Positions 16,745 through 24,775 of a stretch of DNA of 64,000 nt are shown here, piece after piece (position 1 is the stretch's first letter; every line of letters starts with the position of its first letter). The position numbers and the translations under genes were made by a program. Source of the stretch: Mesorhizobium sp. AR07 (GTDB lineage Bacteria > Pseudomonadota > Alphaproteobacteria > Rhizobiales > Rhizobiaceae); NCBI RefSeq assembly GCF_024746815.1, contig NZ_CP080525.1:496001-560000 (forward strand), given 5' to 3'. The notes under the pieces were generated by a model. The model had not been told where the DNA came from and did not search any database. It saw nothing but the letters and a program-made list of their open reading frames with translations.

Positions 16745-18351
16745 AATTCGGCCCGATCCCGATCGAAGCGGCCGAAGGCGCAGTGCTGGCGCATGCCACC
16801 ACCGCCGGAGAGCGGCGTTTTCGCAAGGCGCACAGGTTGAGCGCCGAAGACGTCTCCGTGCTTAAGGTGGCGGGTGTCACGCAGGTCGTTGCGGCCGTAC
16901 TGGCCCCGGACGATCTCGGCGAGGACGTCGCCGCGCAGGAAATAGCCGAGAGCATGGCCTTTCGCGGTGTCGAGGCCAGGCCGGCCGCCACCGGACGGGT
17001 CAATCTCCATGCCGGGTCAGCAGGCATCTTCACGGTCAATGCCGCGATGATCGACGCCATCAACGCCATCGATCCGACCATCACCATTGCCACGCTGGCG
17101 CAGCATGCCCCGGTCGAGAAGGGGCAGATGGTCGCGACCGTGAAGATCATTCCTTTCGCGGTCGCCTCCGCGCTGGTCGACAAGGTCACGAAAATCTGCG
17201 CCGGCGGCGAGATCTTTGCCGTCAACGCCTATCAGCCGGTGCGTGTCGGCGTCATCCAGACGGTTCTGCCGGGTATCAAGCCGAGCGTGCTCGACAAGAC
17301 ATTGCGCGTCACCGAAGCGCGGCTGGCGCGCTCGGGGGGCAGGCTGACGGCGGAGCGCCGCACGCCGCACGAGATCGCACCGGTGGCGGAGGCCGCGGCT
17401 TCGCTGGCGCGCGACAATGATCTGGTGGTGATCTTCGGCGCCTCGGCGATGAGCGATTTCGCCGATGTCGTTCCGGCCGCGATCGAGAGAGCTGGAGGTA
17501 CCGTCATCCGCGCCGGCATGCCGGTCGATCCCGGCAATCTGCTGGTGCTCGGCACGCTCCACGGCAAGCGCGTCATCGGCGCGCCCGGTTGCGCCCGCAG
17601 CCCCAAGGAGAACGGCTTCGACTGGGTGCTCGACCGGTTGATTGCTGGCCTTGACGTGACCGCCAAGGATATCGCCGGCATGGGCGTCGGCGGGCTGTTG
17701 ATGGAAATCCCGACGCGGCCGCAGCCCCGCGAACCGCTACCGGCCAAAAGTCAGCTCAAGGTCGGGATCGTGCTGCTGGCGGCTGGCCGATCGAGCCGCA
17801 TGGGCGGGCCAAACAAGCTTCTGGCGCTGTTCGACGGCAAGCCTTTGGTGCGCCGCACCGCCGAACGTGCACTCGGCTCGAAGGCCTCGGGCACGATTGT
17901 CGTCACCGGCCACCAGCGCGAGCGGGTACGCGCGGCGTTGGCAGGGCTGGACGTGACTTTCGCCGACAATCCCGACTTTGCCGAAGGCCTGTCCACCTCG
18001 CTGAAGGCCGGCATTGCCTATCTGCCCCAAGACTCCGCCGGCGTGATGATCGTTCTCGGCGACATGCCGGGTGTCGCGTCGGACGATCTCGACAGGTTGA
18101 TCGATGCGTTCCGCAACGCCGGCGGCAATTCGGTGGTGCGCGCCTCGCATGACGGCAAGCGCGGCAACCCGGTGCTCTTGCCGCGTTCGCTGTTTCCAGC
18201 GATCGCCCATCTGGAAGGCGACACCGGCGCGCGCCACCTGGTCGAAACCGAAGGGCTCGATGTCATCGATGTCGAGATCGGCGAGGGCGCCTCCGTCGAT
18301 GTCGACACTCGAGAAGCGCTGGAAGGCGCCGGCGGCGTGCTGCAGGATTGA
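16741..18351 (+). CDS. MoeA-like molybdopterin-binding / MobA-like nucleotidyltransferase fusion
   Basis: 536 residues from GTG 16741, which overlaps the preceding stop (GTGA). Residues about 1-335 are a molybdopterin-binding (MoCF_biosynth/MoeA-like) module with VVIFGASAMSDFADVVPAAI, RAGMPVDPGNLLVLG and IGAPGCARSPKENGFDW. Residues about 340-536 are a MobA/MocA-like nucleotidyltransferase: VGIVLLAAGRSSRMGGPNKLLA, VTGHQRERV, VLGDMPGVASDDLD and KRGNPVLLPRS. The pair would bind molybdopterin and add CMP or GMP to it. The fusion is known in alphaproteobacteria. It closes the maturation cluster. Confidence 0.9.
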   Translation: MKFGPIPIEAAEGAVLAHATTAGERRFRKAHRLSAEDVSVLKVAGVTQVVAAVLAPDDLGEDVAAQEIAESMAFRGVEARPAATGRVNLHAGSAGIFTVNAAMIDAINAIDPTITIATLAQHAPVEKGQMVATVKIIPFAVASALVDKVTKICAGGEIFAVNAYQPVRVGVIQTVLPGIKPSVLDKTLRVTEARLARSGGRLTAERRTPHEIAPVAEAAASLARDNDLVVIFGASAMSDFADVVPAAIERAGGTVIRAGMPVDPGNLLVLGTLHGKRVIGAPGCARSPKENGFDWVLDRLIAGLDVTAKDIAGMGVGGLLMEIPTRPQPREPLPAKSQLKVGIVLLAAGRSSRMGGPNKLLALFDGKPLVRRTAERALGSKASGTIVVTGHQRERVRAALAGLDVTFADNPDFAEGLSTSLKAGIAYLPQDSAGVMIVLGDMPGVASDDLDRLIDAFRNAGGNSVVRASHDGKRGNPVLLPRSLFPAIAHLEGDTGARHLVETEGLDVIDVEIGEGASVDVDTREALEGAGGVLQD

Positions 18352-18405
18352 CAAAGCGAAGTAGAAAAACGCATGCCTTGGGCATGGCTATTCGTACCGT
18401 TGCAC

Positions 18406-18557
18406 CCCCCTCTGGCCTGCCGGCCATCTCCCCCTCAAGGGGGGAGATCGGCGGCTTCCATGGCGGCGTCCATCTTGCAACTTTAGAGATTGGCGAAAGC
18501 CAAAGGCGCATCCAATCTCCCCCCTTGAGGGGGAGATGGCCGGCAGGCCAGAGGGGG
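18406..18557. repeat. 152-bp palindromic element R1, CCCCCTCTGGCCTGCCGG type
   Basis: Arms at 18406-18448 and 18515-18557 are perfect 43-bp reverse complements. They contain the block GGCCTGCCGGCCATCTCC and the smaller palindrome CCCCTCAAGGGG. The 66-base centre is unrelated to the arms. A second copy with an identical left arm lies at 26336. The element sits at the 5' end of the following hydrolase gene and probably supplies its first codons. Confidence 0.9.
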
Positions 18558-19436
18558 GCGGTCACGCTCCATGCCTTTCTGATTTCGATATTTTTCCTGT
18601 TTTCCGCCGCCCAAGCCAAGGCTCTCGAACTAAAACCCTTCAAGGATGACCTCTTCGCCTATCCGGCCACGCTGTCGTCCGACGCCAACGGCGCCTATAC
18701 GGTCTTCGATTACCGCGAGATGCGCGACATCAACCAGCGTGACGAGGTGCCGGAGCGTCGGGTGCATGCCCAATACACCGACACCAGCGTGCGCAAGGTG
18801 CAGCAGGATCTGCTGCTGAAGACCGATGCCGGCGACGTCAGGCATGTTGCCGTCGGCAAGACCGACGGTGCAGGCATCATCGTGCTTTACCTGCACGGGC
18901 AGGGCGGCAGCCGCAAGCAAGGCGTCGACGACTTCACCTTCGGCGGCAATTTCAACCGGCTGAAGAACTTGATGGCAGGCAATGGTGGCCTCTATCTGTC
19001 GCCTGACTTTCCCGATTTCGGCGACAAGGGCGCGGCGCAGGTCGCTGCCCTGATCGATCACTACGCCCAACAGTCACCCGGCGCGAAGATTTTCGTCGCT
19101 TGCGGCTCGATGGGTGGCGCCCTGTGCTGGAAGCTTGCCGCGCGCAAGGACACGGGCGGCCGCATCAACGGCCTGCTGCTGCTCGGCTCGCTGTGGGATG
19201 AGAGCTTTTTCGCCAGCCCCGCCTTCAAGCGCCGCGTGCCGGTCTTCTTCGGCCAGGGCAGCCATGACGTGGTCTTTCCCGTGGCAAACCAGGAGGCCTT
19301 CTTCCGCTCCATCCTGGCCAAATCGAAGACCTATCCGACCCGCTTCGTCCGTTTCGAGACCGGCACCCACGGCACGCCGATCCGCATGACCGACTGGCGC
19401 GGCACGCTCGACTGGATGCTGTCGAAAGCGCCCTGA
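18525..19436 (+). CDS. Exported alpha/beta hydrolase
   Basis: About 303 residues. After a signal peptide (FLISIFFLFSAAQAKA) comes an alpha/beta hydrolase: IIVLYLHGQGGSRKQG, nucleophile elbow CGSMGG, an Asp in GQGSHDVVFPV and His in GTHGTP. No ATG, GTG or TTG lies between repeat R1 and the signal peptide. The best start is TTG 18525 inside the right arm of R1, giving a basic leader (RGRWPAGQRG) suited to a signal peptide. Alternatives are ATG 18384 or TTG 18348 overlapping the previous stop, both reading through the whole repeat. Substrate unknown. Confidence 0.75.
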   Translation: MRGRWPAGQRGAVTLHAFLISIFFLFSAAQAKALELKPFKDDLFAYPATLSSDANGAYTVFDYREMRDINQRDEVPERRVHAQYTDTSVRKVQQDLLLKTDAGDVRHVAVGKTDGAGIIVLYLHGQGGSRKQGVDDFTFGGNFNRLKNLMAGNGGLYLSPDFPDFGDKGAAQVAALIDHYAQQSPGAKIFVACGSMGGALCWKLAARKDTGGRINGLLLLGSLWDESFFASPAFKRRVPVFFGQGSHDVVFPVANQEAFFRSILAKSKTYPTRFVRFETGTHGTPIRMTDWRGTLDWMLSKAP

Positions 19437-19459
19437 TCGCTGTTGTGCCCGTCCAACGC

Positions 19460-20512
19460 TCAGGGCGCGGTGTTGTAGTCGACAACCGTCTGCGGATTTT
19501 CCTGGCCGTCATAGGACGCATCGACGTCGAACTGGACCAGCGAGAAATTGCCATTGCGGAACAGATACGTCCCTGAGTCGGATGCATCGCCGACGCCGCG
19601 CCACTTGTTGAAAGTGGTGATCGTGTGGGCAGCCTCGTCATAGTCGGAATTGACCGCCCAGCCTGTCGTCTGGAAGCCGACGATGCTCATGCCTAGCAAT
19701 TTGCCGTCGCTGTTGTTGTTCTCATAGCGGATGTCCATCTTGGGTTCGGCGAACTGCAATTGCTGCACGCCCGACGCTTCGTCGGTCATGTAGTAGACTG
19801 AGCTTTCATTGTACGCAGCAGCCGAGCAGGAGAAATGGAACAGGCGGGTTTCCTTGTCGGGATCGCCGGCGGCGGCGTCCTTGTCCTTGTATTTGATCGA
19901 AAAAACGGTCGGCTCATTGGCCAGAAGCTGCTTGTCGCACTGGTCGCCATAGGTCGCCAGGAAGGCCTTCTTGGCCTGTTCCAGCGCCGCATCCTTCTTC
20001 GGCGGCGGCGGGCCGTCGCCGCAGCTTGGCGGCAGTGCCTCCTCGAAGTTGGCCGTGGACGGCTTCAGCGCACCCTTTTCGATGTGGATAGGATCGAAAG
20101 GCGGCGCCGCCTGGATCTGGGCATTCACCTGGCGCAGCGTGTAGCAGCCTGCAAAGACTTTTTCACCGCCGCTCTTGTCGGTGGCGCGGATGGCGACAGG
20201 GACGTTGTAGAAAATGCTGCCGGCGGCACCTTCGTCTGAAACGGCACCGGTATCGACCTCGACCTTGTCGGTGCCGTCATAGCCCTTGACGAAACTGTCG
20301 AAATCCTTTGCCGGCTTCGTATCGCCGAAATAACCCCAGGCGCGGGCGAATTCATGCCGGTTGATGGCGCTGTAGAGCGAGCGGATGACAGCTTCGGCGC
20401 TTGATCGATCGTCGACATAGGGTGCTTGGGGGGCATCGTCGGCGGCCAGTGCCGTCTGGCCTGTCGTGGCAAGGGAGAGAAAGGCAGTCGCTGCGAAAAG
20501 GGCGCGTCTCAT
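19460..20512 (-). CDS. DUF1176 exported protein
   Basis: 350 residues with a signal peptide (LFAATAFLSLATTGQTALAA). The N-terminal 120 residues (SAEAVIRSLYSAINRHEFARAWGYF) resemble an NTF2-like domain. The C-terminal part carries the DUF1176 pattern: FHFSCSAAAYNESSVYYM, LQFAEP and YLFRNGNFSLVQFDVD. Four Cys residues may form disulfides in the periplasm. DUF1176 has no established function. It is convergent with the hydrolase gene. Confidence 0.8.
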   Translation of the reverse strand: MRRALFAATAFLSLATTGQTALAADDAPQAPYVDDRSSAEAVIRSLYSAINRHEFARAWGYFGDTKPAKDFDSFVKGYDGTDKVEVDTGAVSDEGAAGSIFYNVPVAIRATDKSGGEKVFAGCYTLRQVNAQIQAAPPFDPIHIEKGALKPSTANFEEALPPSCGDGPPPPKKDAALEQAKKAFLATYGDQCDKQLLANEPTVFSIKYKDKDAAAGDPDKETRLFHFSCSAAAYNESSVYYMTDEASGVQQLQFAEPKMDIRYENNNSDGKLLGMSIVGFQTTGWAVNSDYDEAAHTITTFNKWRGVGDASDSGTYLFRNGNFSLVQFDVDASYDGQENPQTVVDYNTAP

Positions 20513-20652
20513 CGGGAATCTCCGCTCGGTGGGCAGAGTCTACTATGGCGATTGCGGCAACGTGGTGACGCAGCGTCTGTGGTGCTTGAAAAATCGTGCG
20601 CGAAGGCGCTACGTCCCGTGCGCCGGCGTTTAGGCCGAACAGGAGATTTGAC

Positions 20653-21159
20653 GTGACGATATCGATGTACGAGGCATCCGTGCCTGTGTTTTCGGCAAGG
20701 CTGAAAGCACTTTCCACTGTACTGGCGGCAGCCGAACAGAATGCGCTTGACCGCAAGATCGATCCGCAGGTGTTTTTGACGTCGCGGCTGGCGCCCGACA
20801 TGTATGCGCTGACCCGGCAGGTGCAGATCGCGACCGACCACGCCAAGGGCGCGCCGTCACGGCTCGCCGGTCGCGACGTGCCGAGATATGAGGACAATGA
20901 GGCCAGTTTCGCCGATCTGGAAGCAAGGATCGCCAAGACGCTCGCGCTTCTGGAGACCTTTTCGGCCGCCGAGTTCGACGGCTCCGACGACAAGACGATC
21001 GAGTTGAAGCTGGGAAGCCGTGAAATCTCGATGGGCGGCATGCAGTATCTGCTGCATCTAGCCATGCCCAACTTCTACTTCCACCTCACCACCGCTTACG
21101 ACATCCTTCGCCACAATGGCGTGCCGCTGGGCAAGGCGACGTTCCTGGGAGCGCGTTAA
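20653..21159 (+). CDS. DUF1993 family protein
   Basis: 168 residues from GTG 20653, seven bases after AGGAG; upstream in-frame codons have no ribosome site. The sequence MYEASVPVFSARLKALSTVL, DPQVFLTSRLAPDMYALTRQVQIATDHAKGA and FYFHLTTAYDILRHNGVPLGK is the DUF1993 pattern, a four-helix DinB-like fold. Function is unknown; related folds bind metal through spaced His residues, and FYFHLTTAYDILRHNG keeps two. It is followed by a perfect hairpin. Confidence 0.88.
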   Translation: MTISMYEASVPVFSARLKALSTVLAAAEQNALDRKIDPQVFLTSRLAPDMYALTRQVQIATDHAKGAPSRLAGRDVPRYEDNEASFADLEARIAKTLALLETFSAAEFDGSDDKTIELKLGSREISMGGMQYLLHLAMPNFYFHLTTAYDILRHNGVPLGKATFLGAR

Positions 21160-21174
21160 GCCACCGAGGTTTTC

Positions 21175-21203
21175 GAGATGTCCCGGATGATCCGGGACAT
21201 CTC
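21175..21203. terminator. Perfect hairpin between convergent genes
   Basis: GAGATGTCCCGGA and TCCGGGACATCTC form a perfect 13-bp stem with a three-base loop, between the stops of the DUF1993 gene and the small minus-strand gene. There is no T tract on either side, so it may stabilise 3' ends rather than act as a classical intrinsic terminator. Confidence 0.6.
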
Positions 21204-21212
21204 GCGACCGGG

Positions 21213-21377
21213 TTACCGAATCGACATTTCGCGGGCGATGCGCGGAAAGTCGGCGGGTTTGATACCGATGTCGGCGCGGTCGGCGTTGCTCATCGAATGA
21301 AGCAGTGCGAGCGCCGAGCGGTATCTCAGATGTTCCTGCGGGCGCGGCCGGGCGAACATTTCAGTGAAGAAACCCAT
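21213..21377 (-). CDS. Small DUF1127-like protein
   Basis: 54 residues: MGFFTEMFARPRPQEHLRYRSALALLHSMSNADRADIGIKPADFP. The tail (LLHSMSNADRADIGIKPADF) is a DUF1127-like pattern with the usual DIG turn. The start is supported by CCAGGAGCC seven bases upstream; the longer upstream frame looks non-coding. Small DUF1127-like proteins of this type are common in Rhizobiales, and in Rhodobacter one is linked to CcsR small RNAs. A small-RNA candidate lies about 120 bases upstream on the opposite strand. Confidence 0.75.
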   Translation of the reverse strand: MGFFTEMFARPRPQEHLRYRSALALLHSMSNADRADIGIKPADFPRIAREMSIR

Positions 21378-21494
21378 GTTCAGGCTCCTGGTTGGTCCTC
21401 CACGGCTCCCAATATAGGTGAATCGTGACAATTGTGCAGTGCAGCATTTGCATGCCTGCCATGTGCTGGTGATTTTTTTGGCCATATTTCTGCA

Positions 21495-21612
21495 GCAGGG
21501 CGAAACTTCTACCCCGCGCCAACCGTAAGCTTGAACGCTGGCACACGGCCGGCTTTTCCTCGCCACTCCTGGCGAATTCCGGACTGCATGAAAGTGCAGT
21601 CCGGCTTTTTGT
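21495..21612 (+). ncRNA. Candidate small RNA with CUCC loop and intrinsic terminator
   Basis: Between two divergent genes, the plus strand holds a compact structured unit: a 6-bp stem TCGCCA / TGGCGA with loop CTCC (21560-21575), then a perfect 10-bp terminator stem with a T-rich tail (21579-21610). No open frame ends there, so the terminator needs an independent transcript. A CUCC loop facing outward is typical of anti-Shine-Dalgarno sRNAs of alphaproteobacteria. The 5' end is a guess; no promoter was firmly identified. Confidence 0.55.
21579..21610 (+). terminator. Strong Rho-independent terminator
   Basis: CCGGACTGCA and TGCAGTCCGG make a perfect 10-bp stem with a six-base loop, followed by CTTTTTGTTTTGG. 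It is the best-formed terminator in this part of the window and follows no protein gene on the plus strand, which is why a small RNA is proposed. Confidence 0.85.
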
Positions 21613-21788
21613 TTTGGGATTGCGGATGCCCGTTGTTCTGGGATTTCGGACGCTCGAGCAGCGATCCAGGCAGCGGCTAAATTCGTTGAGATCGGTGGCA
21701 TGCATTTTTAACGAGCCGGTTCTATGCTCCGAAGCGTGCATAGGGGGAGGCTGACATCGCTACTGGCGCCAAGCGGGATTTCGCTTCG

Positions 21789-22262
21789 TTGCTCGACGAC
21801 CTTTTCGTCGCCTCCGATAAGGGCGACGGGATCGAGGGCGACGAGACCGGTGCACGCCCGTCCATCCCGTTCGATTACCTCTCGGTGGCCGATGAACTCC
21901 ATTCCGGTCGCATCAAGGTAGCGGGCAGCAGCTTTGCCACCGAATATCGCGAGGCGGGTGCCGATCTGGCGACCGAATTCGCCGCATTACTCGATCATGC
22001 CAAACTGGCTCTCGCCGGCGAAGAGCAAAAGCCCGAGGAAAAGCTGCCGCCGATCGACCCTGAAGCCATTGCTGTCGAGCTTGGTCTGAACAAGCCCAAG
22101 CAGGTCGCCGATTTTAGCCGCATGCGCCGCAGCTTTGCCTTCGCCAACCATCCGGACCGTGTCGCTCCGCATCTGCGCCAGCGCGCCATGATCCGCATGC
22201 AGGTGGCCAACATGCTGATCGACGAGGCCAAGCGCCGCGCGGTGGCCGGAGTGCGCCGCTAA
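21789..22262 (+). CDS. Unknown protein with J-domain-like HPD segment
   Basis: 157 residues from TTG 21789. Good coding sequence begins earlier, but upstream there is only ATC at 21756, five bases after GGGGGAGG. An ATC start would add IATGAKRDFAS before LLDDLF, and this is attractive but unproven. The C-terminal part reads FSRMRRSFAFANHPDRVAP then RMQVANMLIDEAKRR, which resembles helix II, the HPD loop and helix III of a J-domain. This suggests a DnaK co-chaperone-like or degenerate J protein. The middle is acidic with a Pro-rich linker. Confidence 0.65.
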   Translation: MLDDLFVASDKGDGIEGDETGARPSIPFDYLSVADELHSGRIKVAGSSFATEYREAGADLATEFAALLDHAKLALAGEEQKPEEKLPPIDPEAIAVELGLNKPKQVADFSRMRRSFAFANHPDRVAPHLRQRAMIRMQVANMLIDEAKRRAVAGVRR

Positions 22263-22376
22263 CTTCAGGTTCACGCAAAAGTCGGTCTGACGCTTGGAGA
22301 GCGCCTCTGTTGTCCTGTAGGATGCGGTTTCCTCCCCGCGCCGCCGCGGAACCCTTTCCCTCCGGAGCAGATTTCC

Positions 22377-23444
22377 ATGCACAAACGCCGTCTCGGTCGG
22401 ACCGATCTTCTTGTTACCCAGATCTGCCTGGGCACCATGACCTGGGGCCAGCAAAACACCGAGGCCGATGGGCATGCCCAGATGGACCTCGCCTTTTCGC
22501 GCGGCGTCAATTTCATCGACACCGCCGAACTCTACCCGATCCCGCCCAAGGCGGAGACGCAAGGGCGGACCGAAAAGATCATCGGCAGCTGGATGAAGGC
22601 CAACGGCAACCGCGACAAGGTGATCCTCGCCTCCAAGGTCGTCGGCCGAACGGCCAACAGCTGGTTTCGCGGCGACAGGCCGTCGCAACTGGTGCGCGCC
22701 GATATATTTGACGCCATCGACAAATCGCTGGCCAAGCTCGGCACCGACTATCTCGACCTCTATCAGATCCACTGGCCGGAACGGGACATCCCCTGGGGCG
22801 CCAATCCGACGCGCGTCGGTGCCGTACCGCGCCGTGCCGATGCCGCCGGCGCGCCGACTGACGAGACACCGATCGCCGAGACGCTTGCCGTGTTCGACGA
22901 CCTAGTGAAGGCCGGAAAGATCCGCCATTTCGGCCTGTCGAACGAGAGTTCCTGGGGCGTGATGCGGTTTCTCGCCGAGGCCGACAAAGGGGTTGGTCCC
23001 CGCGTCGCGTCGATCCAGAACGCCTACAATCTCGTCAATCGCACCTTCGAGGTGAACCTCGCCGAAGTCTGTGAGCGCGAGCAGGTGTCGTTGCTTTCCT
23101 ATTCTCCACTTGCACAGGGCTATTTGACCGGCAAATACGACCATGGCGCGCGGCCGCAAGGCTCGCGCTCGCAGCTGTTCAATCGCGGCCAGCGCTACGA
23201 GACGCCCAACGCCGCCGAAGCGCAACTCGAATACAATGAACTGGCGCGCTCCTTCGGCCTGGAGCCGGCGCTGTTCGCCAATGCCTATGTCTCGAGCCGG
23301 CCCTTCGTGACTTCGAACATCGTCGGCGCCACCACCATCGCGCAGCTCGACATGGCGCTGTCTTCGGTGGAGGTCGTCTGGACCGAAGAGATGCAGAAGG
23401 CGGTGGATGCGATCCATCAACGCGTCGGCAATCCCTGTCCTTGA
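22377..23444 (+). CDS. Aldo/keto reductase, Tas-like
   Basis: 355 residues forming an AKR (beta/alpha)8 barrel: MHKRRLGRTDLLVTQICLGTMTWGQQN, FIDTAELYPIPPKAET (catalytic Asp and Tyr), VILASKVVG (catalytic Lys), LDLYQIHWPERD (catalytic His), RHFGLSNESSWG, and the cofactor-binding SYSPLAQGYLTGKY. The long form with the WPERD segment matches the Tas/AKR11-like NADPH-dependent group. Substrate unknown. The start follows CTCCGGAGCA; the stop is 47 bases before the aminotransferase-like gene. Confidence 0.92.
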   Translation: MHKRRLGRTDLLVTQICLGTMTWGQQNTEADGHAQMDLAFSRGVNFIDTAELYPIPPKAETQGRTEKIIGSWMKANGNRDKVILASKVVGRTANSWFRGDRPSQLVRADIFDAIDKSLAKLGTDYLDLYQIHWPERDIPWGANPTRVGAVPRRADAAGAPTDETPIAETLAVFDDLVKAGKIRHFGLSNESSWGVMRFLAEADKGVGPRVASIQNAYNLVNRTFEVNLAEVCEREQVSLLSYSPLAQGYLTGKYDHGARPQGSRSQLFNRGQRYETPNAAEAQLEYNELARSFGLEPALFANAYVSSRPFVTSNIVGATTIAQLDMALSSVEVVWTEEMQKAVDAIHQRVGNPCP

Positions 23445-23491
23445 TTGGCTTCGGGGTGGAATTATCCAGGAATGACGGAGGGGTGGAGACA

Positions 23492-24760
23492 ATGGTGGAT
23501 TTTGCGATCGAGGCCGTGCGTGGACGGTTCCCGGCTCTATCGCTGACCGACAAGGGGCGGCGGCGCATCTACCTCGACAACCCCGCCGGCACGCAGGTGC
23601 CACAGGCCGTCGCCGACGCCGTGTCGCGCTGCCTTTTGACCACCAACGCCAACCTTGGCGGCTATTTCGAAACGACGGTCGCCGCGCAGGCCGTCGTCGA
23701 CGAGGCACATCGGGCAATGGTCGATTTCCTCGGCGCGGCAAGCCCCGAGGAAATTATCATCGGTGCCAACATGACGACGCTGACCTATCACATGTCGCGC
23801 ACGCTCGGGCGCATGCTGAAGCCGGGCGACGAGATCATCCTCACCCGCATGGACCATGAGGGCAACGTCTCGCCCTGGCTGCAACTGGCTGAGGATCTCG
23901 GCCTTGTCGTGCGCTGGCTGCCGTTCGACGAAAAGAGCTGGCAGGTCGAAGAGGCGACGCTGGCCGCGCTACTCACCGAAAAGACCCGGCTGGTGGCGTT
24001 GAATTACGCAAGCAACCTGACCGGTTCTATCAACCGGGTGAAGGCGCTGACTGCCATCGCCAAAAATGCCGGCGCGCTGGTCTATGTCGACGCCGTGCAG
24101 TTCGCGCCGCATGGCCTGATCGACGTGCAAGACCTCGGCTGCGACTTCCTGATCTGCTCGGCCTACAAATTCTTCGGACCGCATATGGGCATATTGTGGG
24201 GCCGGCGCGACGTCATCGATGGCCTGAAACCCTACAAATGCCGCTGTTCCTCGAATGGCCTGCCGGAGCGGTTCGAGCTTGGCACGCCGCAGATCGAATT
24301 GATGGCGGGCCTCACCGCGGCGGTCGACTATTTCGCCGAACTGGGGTTGGTTGCGGGCGAGGGTGGGTCGCGGAGGCAGAAGATCGCCAGGGCGTTCGAA
24401 GTCTCGATCGCCTACGAAAACCCGCTGGCGCAGAGGCTGATCGATGGCCTGTCCGACATTCCGGGCCTGACCATTCACGGCGTCACCGATCCGAAGCGGG
24501 TTGGCGAACGCGTGCCGACTGTCTCTTTTACCGTCGACGGCATCGCGCCGGAGACGATCGTGCGGCAGATGAACGCCGAAAACATCTTCCTGTGGTCCGG
24601 CCACAACTACGCCTGGGAGATCGTTCACCAGCTCGGCATTCCGGCCGAGCATGGCGTCGTGCGCATCGGCATCGCCCACTACAACACGGCTGCCGAAATC
24701 GACGAAACGCTGGAGAGTGTGCACCGGGTCATCGCCATGCTCAGGCAGCAGCGCTCCTGA
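23492..24760 (+). CDS. Cysteine desulfurase-like class V aminotransferase
   Basis: 422 residues of the class V PLP fold: RIYLDNPAGTQVPQAV at the start, GANMTTLTYHMSRTLG, DHEGNVSPW, YVDAVQFAPHGLIDVQDLGCDFLICSAYKFFGPHMG with the PLP Lys in SAYKFFG. This matches the cysteine desulfurase-like group (TIGR01976 type). The loop Cys of true desulfurases is not obvious at the usual place near the C-terminus, so sulfur transfer is doubtful. ATG 23492 is chosen over upstream codons lacking a well-spaced ribosome site. Possibly co-transcribed with the aldo/keto reductase. Confidence 0.87.
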   Translation: MVDFAIEAVRGRFPALSLTDKGRRRIYLDNPAGTQVPQAVADAVSRCLLTTNANLGGYFETTVAAQAVVDEAHRAMVDFLGAASPEEIIIGANMTTLTYHMSRTLGRMLKPGDEIILTRMDHEGNVSPWLQLAEDLGLVVRWLPFDEKSWQVEEATLAALLTEKTRLVALNYASNLTGSINRVKALTAIAKNAGALVYVDAVQFAPHGLIDVQDLGCDFLICSAYKFFGPHMGILWGRRDVIDGLKPYKCRCSSNGLPERFELGTPQIELMAGLTAAVDYFAELGLVAGEGGSRRQKIARAFEVSIAYENPLAQRLIDGLSDIPGLTIHGVTDPKRVGERVPTVSFTVDGIAPETIVRQMNAENIFLWSGHNYAWEIVHQLGIPAEHGVVRIGIAHYNTAAEIDETLESVHRVIAMLRQQRS

Positions 24761-24775
24761 CGCCAGCCTGAATCT

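Noticed and set aside
23492..24760. True IscS/SufS cysteine desulfurase
   Set aside because: The PLP Lys is present but the expected catalytic Cys loop is not evident and no Fe-S assembly genes are nearby.
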